Below are positions 15,198 to 22,039 of a stretch of DNA of 24,559 nt, piece by piece. Both the position numbers and the translations under genes were made by a program. Origin of the DNA: a bacterium (GTDB taxonomy: Bacteria; Hydrogenedentota; Hydrogenedentia; Hydrogenedentiales; SLHB01); the NCBI GenBank assembly GCA_024231375.1, contig JAAEQP010000176.1:1-24559 (forward strand), written 5' to 3'. The notes beneath the pieces are model-generated. The model saw only the letters and a list, made by a program, of their open reading frames with translations, did no database searches and was not told the origin of the DNA. The stretch's first letter is position 1, and each line of letters opens with the position of its first letter.

Positions 15198-16412
15198 CTA
15201 CTCCGCCAGCGCTTCCCCTGCCCGGATCCAGGCTTCGTTGAAGCGCACATGCTTGATGGTGGACCCCTCGATGGACTTGTCCTTGAACGAGTACGTGCAG
15301 TGGATGAATCCGTCGCGATCCTGGATCACCGAAGGATAAGACGCCGACCCCACGCCCTTGCCCAACTCGTCCACCAAGCTCTCGAGTGGGCGGCGCCAAC
15401 CCCACGTCGCACCCTCGTCTTCGGACACGTACGCACTGATCAGATGGCGGCCCTTGACCGTGTCGTTGCACACCAGCACCCAATGCCCGTTGGCCAGCGC
15501 AATGCACTCCACGCTTGACCCCGGATTCGGGATGTCCATGGGCGTCACCTTCGACCACGTCATGCCACCATCGGCCGAGGTCGCGGTGCGGATACGCTTC
15601 GGCAGACCGTTGTCGCGCATGTACACGGCAATCTCGCCGCCCTGTCTGCGCACAAAGCTGGGCTGGATGTTGCCCAGTTCCAGGATGGGTTCGCTGAACG
15701 ACCACGTCGCGCCCCAGTCGTCCGTAAACGCCGCCAGCGAACAGTTGAACACGTCCGAGTACAGCCCCAGCATCATGCGGTTGTCGGGCAGCATGATCGG
15801 ATGAAGCCGCGTCATCCACCCCAACCGGCGCTGAAGCTTGTCGTTCGCGGCGGCCTTCATTTGCTTCAACCCCTCCTGATACTCGGGATTCGCCTCGATG
15901 ATGGCAGCGTACTTCTGGGCCGTCTCGTCTATGAACGCCAGGAACTGATCCTCCAGATCCTTCGGCCGGGCATGAATCGTGTCCTGCCACTCCCACACAG
16001 GCGGCCCGTCCGCGTCGTACTGCGTGGACGTACGGAACTTCAGCAACGAGCTTCCCCATTCGTTGCTCTGCACCGCGATCCAGAACAACCACAACGTGCC
16101 GCGCGGATCCACGAACAGCACGGGGTTGCAGTCCGGCAGATTCTGAGAATCCGCCATCACAAACGGTTCGCTCCATTCGGACGCGCCCGCCCGCTTACGA
16201 GCGCCCTGAACCAGCACGTCATCGCTCTTCCGTTCGCCGCTGCCGTGAAACCAGCACGCGATCAGGTCCCCCGATGGCGTTTGCACGATGCTGGATCCAT
16301 GGTTGTGCTGGGGATTGGGCGTGAAGATGGGGTTGCCTTCGTGAATCGGGTCGGCTTCACCGGCCGGCACCGCCGCGGCGATAGCGGCAACGAGCAACAG
16401 GGTCGTACACAT
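15198..16412 (-). CDS. Secreted BNR/Asp-box sialidase-like protein
   Basis: A 404-aa exported six-bladed beta-propeller of the exo-alpha-sialidase group (BNR_2, PF13088-like). A short signal peptide (1-20, cleavage near PAGEA) is followed by three Asp boxes of S/T-x-D-x-G-x-T-W type at 230-237, 279-286 and 330-337. The blocks NIQPSFVRR, MRDNG and SYPSVIQDRDG resemble the conserved propeller strands. Sialidase or another exo-glycosidase activity is plausible, but I could not confirm the Arg triad, so the substrate is open. Residues about 145-200 form a charged, helix-like segment inserted between blades. The ATG at 16412 follows GAGGAGG with 8-nt spacing; upstream in-frame codons to 16448 are rejected. 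A terminator shared with the convergent gene lies downstream. Confidence 0.85.
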   Translation of the reverse strand: MCTTLLLVAAIAAAVPAGEADPIHEGNPIFTPNPQHNHGSSIVQTPSGDLIACWFHGSGERKSDDVLVQGARKRAGASEWSEPFVMADSQNLPDCNPVLFVDPRGTLWLFWIAVQSNEWGSSLLKFRTSTQYDADGPPVWEWQDTIHARPKDLEDQFLAFIDETAQKYAAIIEANPEYQEGLKQMKAAANDKLQRRLGWMTRLHPIMLPDNRMMLGLYSDVFNCSLAAFTDDWGATWSFSEPILELGNIQPSFVRRQGGEIAVYMRDNGLPKRIRTATSADGGMTWSKVTPMDIPNPGSSVECIALANGHWVLVCNDTVKGRHLISAYVSEDEGATWGWRRPLESLVDELGKGVGSASYPSVIQDRDGFIHCTYSFKDKSIEGSTIKHVRFNEAWIRAGEALAE

Positions 16413-16492
16413 GGTCAGCGCCTCCTCATGAATCGAAATTGCACACACCGGTACCCATCATACCGTGCGGGTGCATCTCATGGGAAGAGACA

Positions 16493-16636
16493 CGCAGTGG
16501 AGCTGTTGACAAAGTCACATGCCCACCAGAACAGAAGCGAAAAAGCGGGACTGACCCCAGCGAGCGCAGCGAGACGGGTCTGTCCCTGGCCTTTTCGCGG
16601 TCTTCGCAAGCAACTTGCGGACTTCTTCAGCAGCCC
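16493..16636 (+). repeat. Dispersed inverted-repeat element, copy C (complete)
   Basis: This is the best-preserved copy. The left end GGAGCTGTTGACAAAGTC (16499-16516) and the reverse complement of the right end (GGGCTGCTGAAGAAGTCC) are imperfect terminal inverted repeats. The interior has an internal hairpin, GGGACTGACCC against GGGTCTGTCCC, around an AGCGAG-rich loop, then TTTTCGCGG. The 9-bp sequence CGCAGTGGA is present at both ends (16493-16501 and 16637-16645). It lies between the 3' end of the TMTC-like gene and the 5' region of the sialidase-like gene. Confidence 0.8.
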
Positions 16637-16690
16637 CGCAGTGGACCTGTTGAAAAAGTGGTGTGCCCACAAAAACAGAAGCGACAGCCC
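16637..16690 (+). repeat. Partial tandem copy D of the dispersed element
   Basis: Directly after copy C the first ~50 bp repeat: CGCAGTGGA, CTGTTGAAAAAGT, TGCCCAC and AACAGAAGCGA occur in the same order and spacing, 144 bp downstream of their counterparts. Identity then fades into CCCGGCTCC and the 3' end of the TMTC-like gene. This is a truncated second unit or the remains of a tandem duplication. Confidence 0.7.
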
Positions 16691-16720
16691 CGGCTCCACC
16701 GTTCCCGCTTGCCCGTGCGT

Positions 16721-18385
16721 CTAGGAAACGCCGCCCATCTGCTGGATGACGCGCTTGAGCCGCGGCTCAATCTCCAACGCTTTCTGGAAGACCTGACGGG
16801 CCTTGTCCACTTGCCCCGTTGCGGCATAGCACTGCCCCAATCCCAGTGCCGCCTCGCCCAGGAGCGCACGATTCGCGTCGGTGGGTTGCAGGCTCATGAG
16901 CGTGGCGAAGTGACCGCCAGCCACATCGTATCGCTTCTCGGCGAAGTACAAGCGGCCAAGGGACAGGTGGGATTCGAGTTCGTCGGCGTAGAAGGACTGG
17001 CCCGTGCCTGTCTCGCCGGTCTGGGCCTTCTTGTCCTTGTAGAGCGCGATGACCTTCTCATAGTGTCGGCGTGCGCCCGGGGCGTTGTCCAGCAGGTCCT
17101 CATAGGTGACCGCCAGGTTGTAGTGGATGCGGATCGACCCGGGGTTGTCGGCCAAGGTGGCGCGGAACAGGGCCTCGTTACTGCGCCAATCCTTGTTGCG
17201 TTCGACCGTCATCACCACCAACACGACACAGGCGGCGTACACGGCCACAACGGCTACGTGCCGCACGCGCGGCGCGCGGCACGCGCTCCATACCAACTCG
17301 GTCAGAGCCCACAGGAATCCAGCGAGCGGCACGTACAGCCAGTGTTCGGCCATGGGCGCGTTGAGCGGGAATACCCCGGACACAGGGAACCACGTAATCA
17401 GAAACCACGCCATGCCAATACCGACACGGGTCCGGCCCGAGAGGAACCCCCACAGGGCAATGCCCACGCACGCCAGCAGCAGAACCGCGCCCACCGCGGC
17501 CAGCCAGGACGGCGCGTCGACGAGACTCCGCTCCATGTGCAGACCCGTCGGCACGAAGATGAGCTTGACGTACAGGGCGAAGGCCTGCCCGACCTCTACC
17601 AGACGATAGAGATAGGGGATGTCGCGGGCAACCGTGTCGGATCCGAAGTTCAGCACCGTCATCCGTAGCACCGCATACGCGCCGAGCAACACGAGAGAGA
17701 GGGCAAACGCGGTCCAGGGGCGCGCGTAGCGGGGCTCACCCTCGGTATCGCGGGAAGGAACCACCAGAAGCAGCGCCAGTAGCGCGGGGAAGATGAAGGC
17801 CGATTCCTTGGAGAGCATGCCGCACACAAAACACAGCCCCGCCAGCACAGTGCCGGCCATGCGCTTCCTCTGCCACAGCGCGCACCACAGCCCTCCGAAC
17901 ATGAACGCCGCCGACATGGGATCGGCCCGGCCGCTGATGTAGGCAATGGCTTCGGTGTGGAGCGGGTGTGCCACGTACAGCAGGGGGGCGGCCGCCAGCA
18001 CGAACCGGGGAGCGCCCACGCGCGCCAGAAGCAGGAACAGACACACACCGGCCGACGCGTGCCAGAGAAGACTCGTCACGTGAAACAGCAAGGTGCTGGC
18101 TTCCTGTCCTTCGGCCGGGCGTGACAGGGCGTAGTCGATCATGAACGAAACGGAAAGCAGGGGGCGGTAGAAGTTGCCTTGGCCGCGGCCAAAGGCGTGC
18201 TGGTCCTCCTGGAAGAGTTGAAGCAGTTTGGCCGGATCCTTCACATGCTCATGGAGCAGGACAGACGACACGTCATCCCACACGAACTCGGCGGGAAGCG
18301 TGTTCCAGTAGCAGAAGATGGCGGCCACGCAGATTGCGCCGATGGCGAACCCGCGAAACTGACGGTCGGTTAACGATGAATTCAC
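16721..18385 (-). CDS. TMTC-like GT-C glycosyltransferase with C-terminal TPR domain
   Basis: A 554-aa membrane protein with about 10 hydrophobic segments through residue 385. The first periplasmic loop carries the acidic pair D37-D38 in FVWDD, the GT-C signature of dolichyl- or polyprenyl-phosphate-mannose-dependent transferases. HPLHTEAIAYISGRADPMSA, followed by SKESAF (loop 140-205), matches the TMTC/DUF1736 group. Residues about 400-550 form TPR-like helices (IHYNLAVTYEDL, ELESHLSLGRLYF, AALGLGQCYAATGQ). A role in O-glycosylation of exported proteins is plausible. GTG at 18385 overlaps the stop of the upstream gene by 4 bp (GTGA), with GAGGTG 9 nt before it, so translation is coupled to the secreted-protein gene. 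Confidence 0.88.
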   Translation of the reverse strand: MNSSLTDRQFRGFAIGAICVAAIFCYWNTLPAEFVWDDVSSVLLHEHVKDPAKLLQLFQEDQHAFGRGQGNFYRPLLSVSFMIDYALSRPAEGQEASTLLFHVTSLLWHASAGVCLFLLLARVGAPRFVLAAAPLLYVAHPLHTEAIAYISGRADPMSAAFMFGGLWCALWQRKRMAGTVLAGLCFVCGMLSKESAFIFPALLALLLVVPSRDTEGEPRYARPWTAFALSLVLLGAYAVLRMTVLNFGSDTVARDIPYLYRLVEVGQAFALYVKLIFVPTGLHMERSLVDAPSWLAAVGAVLLLACVGIALWGFLSGRTRVGIGMAWFLITWFPVSGVFPLNAPMAEHWLYVPLAGFLWALTELVWSACRAPRVRHVAVVAVYAACVVLVVMTVERNKDWRSNEALFRATLADNPGSIRIHYNLAVTYEDLLDNAPGARRHYEKVIALYKDKKAQTGETGTGQSFYADELESHLSLGRLYFAEKRYDVAGGHFATLMSLQPTDANRALLGEAALGLGQCYAATGQVDKARQVFQKALEIEPRLKRVIQQMGGVS

Positions 18386-19056
18386 GAACCATACACCTCA
18401 AATCGTGTTCCCGTTGGCATGTATTCGAGTAGTATACCGGACTTCTTGCCGATAATCTCCACGAACTTCAACTCACCGAATTCTTGACCGGGACGGACTT
18501 CCACGTGGGTCACTTCGCCTGTGTCCGGCAGGAACACGGCCAGCAACACGTAGATGGTCTCGACCGGGGCCTCCAGTTCCTCGAACCACGCACGGATATG
18601 CACCATGGGCCGGTTCTTCTCGCGTTCCGCCCAGGCGCGGTGCGTGCGGACGCGCATGTTGTCCGCATCGATCACCGCAACCAACTCGCACAGGACATAC
18701 ACGAAACCCGCGCGCTCCTCCGCGCGCATGGGTTCCAGGCGTTGCTCCAAATCGTTCACCACCATCCGGAGCGCCTTCTTGCCCTGCTCAGTGACCTCAT
18801 AGGTGGACTTGGCCTCCCGCAAACGCGCCAGCAACGTGGCCTGAAGGCCCTTGTCGACCGGGATCTCCGGCGCAATGTCCTTCATATACACATTGAGCGG
18901 GCTCAGTCCGGTGAGGATCTCGGTGGCGATTTCCTCCGGGCTGCGGTTGGGATCCGGCGCGTCCGGCGCGTCAACTGGAGGCGGCGGGGGCGGAACATCG
19001 TCGCACACGGGCAGCATCACCAAGGCAAGCAATGCAAGGCACAGGGTCCGCTTCAT
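18382..19056 (-). CDS. Secreted proline-rich-linker protein of unknown function (paralogue of 19168-19809)
   Basis: A 224-aa exported protein. Signal peptide 1-17 ends in LPVC, a poor lipobox, so it may be either a lipoprotein or periplasmic. A run of prolines (22-27) and a PDAPD linker follow. A helical region (about 41-145) precedes a small beta-rich C-terminal domain: NRP (148-150), EEL, VFLP (174-177), GQEF (190-193), VEIIGKKSGILLEY (199-212), PTGTRFEVYG. The same blocks occur in the same order in the lipoprotein upstream, so the two are full-length paralogues. The C-terminal domain's style recalls small pilus or secretion accessory domains, but I cannot name a family. The ATG at 19056 has GGGAGGGG with 7-nt spacing. 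Its stop overlaps the TMTC-like gene's GTG. Confidence 0.82.
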   Translation of the reverse strand: MKRTLCLALLALVMLPVCDDVPPPPPPVDAPDAPDPNRSPEEIATEILTGLSPLNVYMKDIAPEIPVDKGLQATLLARLREAKSTYEVTEQGKKALRMVVNDLEQRLEPMRAEERAGFVYVLCELVAVIDADNMRVRTHRAWAEREKNRPMVHIRAWFEELEAPVETIYVLLAVFLPDTGEVTHVEVRPGQEFGELKFVEIIGKKSGILLEYMPTGTRFEVYGS

Positions 19057-19093
19057 TCGTCACCCCTCCCTCTCGGCGAGCCAGCACCGACAC

Positions 19094-19133
19094 GAAAAAG
19101 CCGCGCGAGCGCCCGCCGGGGCGTTCGCGCGGC
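19094..19133 (-). terminator. Strong rho-independent terminator after the lipoprotein gene
   Basis: On the minus strand GCCGCGCGA (19133-19125) pairs with TCGCGCGGC (19108-19100). An inner CGCCC/GGGCG pairing continues the stem, and TTTTT (19099-19095) follows directly. It separates the lipoprotein gene (19168-19809) from its paralogue, so the downstream pair is either attenuated or has its own promoter. Confidence 0.85.
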
Positions 19134-19167
19134 GAATGTTCACGGCACACCGGCCCACCCTGACAGA

Positions 19168-19809
19168 CTACCGCGTTGGTCCATCGGCCCTGTACTTCTT
19201 GCCGGTCTTGAGATAGGTGAAATTCACGGCACTATTGCGACCAACGATTTCGTCCACGCGCATATCGTGAAATTCGTCGCCCACGCGTGCGTTCACCATT
19301 ACGGATCTGTTGGCCGCCGGCAAGAACACCTTCATCACCACCGTCAACACCCCCGTCTCCACGTCCTCGATGATGGCCGTCACGTTGATCTTGGGCCGGT
19401 TGATCTCGTCCATCGCCTCCTGGCGATAGGTCGCTGTGCGTAAGTTGTTGGGTTCGAAGAACTCAACGGCAGTGCAGAATACGAGCACGCTCTTCCACTG
19501 CTCCGCGTCATGCGCCGCGGTCAACTTCTGGCTGATGCGCGACGACAGTTTCAGCAAGGCCTCTTCGCCGTTCTCTTCGGCCCGGAGCTTGCCGCGATTC
19601 GTATTCAACGCGTTCTGGATGGCCCCGGGATTGTAGGCGTTCATCGGCCTCAACGTCAGACTCAACGTCTTCCAGGCGTCGTCGAACAGCTTCTGGGCCG
19701 TGGGAGGCGGGGGCGGGGGCGCCGGCGGCTTCACGGGCTCTTTTTCCTCTTTCTTGCAGGCCGCGACCAGAATCATAATCGCGAATGCGGCGATCATCGC
19801 TCGTTTCAT
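19168..19809 (-). CDS. Lipoprotein of unknown function (paralogue of 18382-19056)
   Basis: A 213-aa lipoprotein. The signal peptide ends in a good lipobox, LVAAC (C18), followed by Lys/Glu and a poly-proline tether (about 26-37). The helical middle (about 40-135) and the beta-rich C-terminal domain align with the neighbouring protein: NRP (137-139), IEDVE, VFLP (161-164), GDEF (177-180), DEIVGRNSAVNFTY (186-199), KTGKKYRADG. Residue K19 after the Cys does not suggest inner-membrane retention by the Asp+2 rule. The ATG at 19809 has GGGAG with 8-nt spacing, a TATAAT box lies about 45 nt upstream, and a strong terminator follows. Function unknown. Confidence 0.85.
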   Translation of the reverse strand: MKRAMIAAFAIMILVAACKKEEKEPVKPPAPPPPPPTAQKLFDDAWKTLSLTLRPMNAYNPGAIQNALNTNRGKLRAEENGEEALLKLSSRISQKLTAAHDAEQWKSVLVFCTAVEFFEPNNLRTATYRQEAMDEINRPKINVTAIIEDVETGVLTVVMKVFLPAANRSVMVNARVGDEFHDMRVDEIVGRNSAVNFTYLKTGKKYRADGPTR

Positions 19810-19852
19810 GCTTGCACTCCCAGCAACGCTTCGTGAAATAGTCTACAAGCTG

Positions 19853-19858
19853 ATTATA
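19853..19858 (-). promoter_or_regulatory. Perfect -10 box upstream of the lipoprotein gene
   Basis: The minus strand has TATAAT 44 nt upstream of the lipoprotein ATG, within an AT-rich patch in otherwise GC-rich DNA. No good -35 lies 16-18 nt before it, so an activator or another sigma factor may be needed. Confidence 0.45.
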
Positions 19859-20029
19859 CACAATAACTTGCCGTCCGCGCCAATCCGAGCGCATGAACCA
19901 TCGATTTCGGGCGAATGTCGCGACGGACTTGCCCATCGTGCCGCTAAGATACTATTATTAGGTTAGATGCGCGGCGGACGGCGACACGGATTCGCACTGC
20001 TTCCGCTTCACGACAGGGAAGGAAGTTCC

Positions 20030-20962
20030 ATGAGCAAGATCCTACTGGTTGACGACGATATCGATCTGGCCGAGTTGGTCAAGACGAAGTTGTCTGTCGA
20101 AGGGCATGAAGTGTCGACCATCAATACGGGCGAGGGCGCATTCGAATTGGCCAAGCAGACCAAGCCCGAAATGCTGATCCTCGATATCATGTTGCCCGGC
20201 GTGACGGGCTACCAGATCTGTAGGCGCATCCGCAAAGATCCCGAGCTGTACAAGGTCGGGATTCTCATTCTCACGGCCCTCGGCGAAGAGCCCGAAATGA
20301 TGCACGGAATCGAGCAGGGCGCCGACGACTATCTCGCCAAACCCTTCAAGCTCGAACATCTCATGGACAAGATGGCATCGCTCAAGGCGCTCCAGGAATC
20401 CATCACCAAGGTCAACCTGCTCAGCAAGCTTCCGGGCACCGAAGCCATCAAGCGCGAGATCAACCACCGCTTGGCCCGTGGCACCGCCATTGCGGCCTGC
20501 TACATCGACATGGTCGGGTTCAAACCCTATTGCGCGGCCTACGGTCAGCAGGGCCAGAAACGGGCGCTGGAGTACATGTCGCAACTGCTGCGCCAGATGA
20601 CGCGGAACATGGGCGTCTACGAGAGTTTCGTCGCCCATCTCGGCGGCGAACACTTCGTGGTGCTTCTCAATCTCGAAGACTACGAACGATTCTGCAGCAC
20701 GCTCATGCGGACCTTCGATGCCAGCGTGAAGGAACTGTACAACGCGAAGGAAGCCACTCAAGGCTTCATTATCGCGACGGACAAACGGGGCCGCGAGTGC
20801 CGCTATCCGCTCATGGCGCTCTCCGTCGGCGTGTCGCACACCCAGTTCCGCCACTACAAGAGCGCGAAGAAAATGTTCGAGGTCTTGGCCCAGACCCGCC
20901 AGATGGCCCTACCCCAGGGCAAGAGCGTGGTGTTCGTCGACCGTCGGCGCGCGGACCGCTAG
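20030..20962 (+). CDS. Response regulator with degenerate GGDEF domain
   Basis: A 310-aa cytoplasmic protein. The receiver domain (1-120) has acidic residues D8-D10, phospho-acceptor D52 (LILDIMLPG), T82 and K104 (LAKPF), all intact. The second domain (about 126-305) follows the GGDEF fold: KLPGTEAIKREI, YIDMVGFKPYCAAYG, then LGGEHFVVLL. The active-site GGDEF is GGEHF (205-209) and other metal ligands are changed, so cyclic-di-GMP synthesis is unlikely; a binding or output role is more probable. The ATG at 20030 follows AGGAAG with about 6-nt spacing; in-frame codons from 19967 are rejected because the receiver begins here. The HEAT-repeat gene follows 56 nt downstream and may be cotranscribed. 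Confidence 0.93.
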   Translation: MSKILLVDDDIDLAELVKTKLSVEGHEVSTINTGEGAFELAKQTKPEMLILDIMLPGVTGYQICRRIRKDPELYKVGILILTALGEEPEMMHGIEQGADDYLAKPFKLEHLMDKMASLKALQESITKVNLLSKLPGTEAIKREINHRLARGTAIAACYIDMVGFKPYCAAYGQQGQKRALEYMSQLLRQMTRNMGVYESFVAHLGGEHFVVLLNLEDYERFCSTLMRTFDASVKELYNAKEATQGFIIATDKRGRECRYPLMALSVGVSHTQFRHYKSAKKMFEVLAQTRQMALPQGKSVVFVDRRRADR

Positions 20963-21018
20963 CCGTCGCGACGCCGCCTGTGGTCTGTACCCGGGTTCCC
21001 ACGGAACGAGGTGTCCCA

Positions 21019-21915
21019 ATGAGTCGAATCGCTGTCGCCTGCTTTCTTGCCGTCGTCCTGTGTGCTTCCTCCGCCGGTGCGCAGGAAGCCGTACCAGACG
21101 CGATCCAGGCACGCGCGGTCGAAACCCTGCGCCTCGTAATGGCCGAGGAGTCGGAATGGATCAAGGTCCATGCGGCCGAAGCCCTGCTCTGGGACGGCCA
21201 TCCCAGCCATGTTCGGTCCACCTTTCTGCCGGACCTGCAAAACGCCGGACCGAAGTATCGGATCGGCGTGTGGCGCGTGCTGGCCCAAGCCGCCGCCGAC
21301 GACGAACGCCGGGAACGCTACGTCGCACGCATCCGTGAGGCCTTCAACGACGTCGACGGCCCGGACCGCCTCCACGCAGCCGAAACCCTCGGCAAACTGG
21401 GCGATTCGCGGAATTCGGACGAGTTGCGCCGTGTGGCCACCGAGGAAACAGGGTCCCTTCAAGGATGCGCCCAGTGGGTATTGGCCAACTCCGGCAAGCC
21501 CGAAGAGGAAGCCGCCCTGGCTGCATTGCTCGCCAATGAGGACACCCGCGTCATCGCCGCCTACGCCCTCCGGTTCTTCAAGACCATCAAGCCCGAAACG
21601 CTCGACGCACTCGAGAAGGTAGCCGGGAGCGTCCCCGCCGATGACAAGGGACGCATGCACTTTCTGAGCGCGTGGTACGTCCATGCCCCCGCGGACCGGA
21701 AGCCCGCCGTGAAGGCGCTTCTTCTCCCGTACGCCCAGACCGGCTCAGTCGGCGAGAAACTGGAACTGGGCATGGCGCTTGCCCGCTGCGGCGACGCGTC
21801 GGACATCCCCATGCTGGAGGCCATGCTGGCTGACCCCGAGGCCGATGCCCGCGTCGGTGCGGCCCACGCCATCCTCGGCATCGCCAACAGGCTCAAGGCG
21901 AAGGAGTCGGAGTAG
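21019..21915 (+). CDS. Exported HEAT-repeat protein
   Basis: A 298-aa protein with a Sec signal peptide (MSRIAVACF..., cleavage after SAGA near residue 21). Tandem helical repeats follow, with the HEAT/PBS-lyase pattern of alanine and leucine: VHAAEALL, LHAAETLGKLGD, GCAQWVLANSG, VIAAYALRFF, ELGMALARCGD, VGAAHAILG. It is likely a periplasmic or surface scaffold for protein-protein contact, with no catalytic motif. The ATG at 21019 has GAGGTG at 6-7 nt. The frame is open upstream to 20530, but that part overlaps the response-regulator gene in another frame and is not coding. It probably shares a transcript with the response regulator. No terminator was recognised after it. Confidence 0.85.
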   Translation: MSRIAVACFLAVVLCASSAGAQEAVPDAIQARAVETLRLVMAEESEWIKVHAAEALLWDGHPSHVRSTFLPDLQNAGPKYRIGVWRVLAQAAADDERRERYVARIREAFNDVDGPDRLHAAETLGKLGDSRNSDELRRVATEETGSLQGCAQWVLANSGKPEEEAALAALLANEDTRVIAAYALRFFKTIKPETLDALEKVAGSVPADDKGRMHFLSAWYVHAPADRKPAVKALLLPYAQTGSVGEKLELGMALARCGDASDIPMLEAMLADPEADARVGAAHAILGIANRLKAKESE

Positions 21916-21969
21916 GGGGGGCCTCGGTCCACTTCGTCCACTCCTGCCCCAGCGAGCAAGCCAACCAAG

Positions 21970-21998
21970 TTGATACCCGTCCCCGTTCCGCCTATCCT
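21970..21998 (+). promoter_or_regulatory. Putative sigma70 promoter of the first sulfatase gene
   Basis: TTGATA (21970-21975), a 17-nt spacer and TATCCT (21993-21998), about 40 nt upstream of the sulfatase start. The -35 is good and the spacing ideal; the -10 is weaker. Confidence 0.5.
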
Positions 21999-22039
21999 CG
22001 ACGTGCGCACGCACACACAATGAGAGGGGCCCCTTGACG

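Noticed and set aside
16478..16699. A minus-strand 73-codon open frame in the repeat region
   Set aside because: It lies wholly inside the tandem repeat element. Such frames recur with every copy and lack a start signal.
20530..21018. An upstream extension of the HEAT-repeat gene by 163 codons
   Set aside because: The extension runs out of frame through the response-regulator gene. The signal peptide and ribosome-binding site place the start at 21019.
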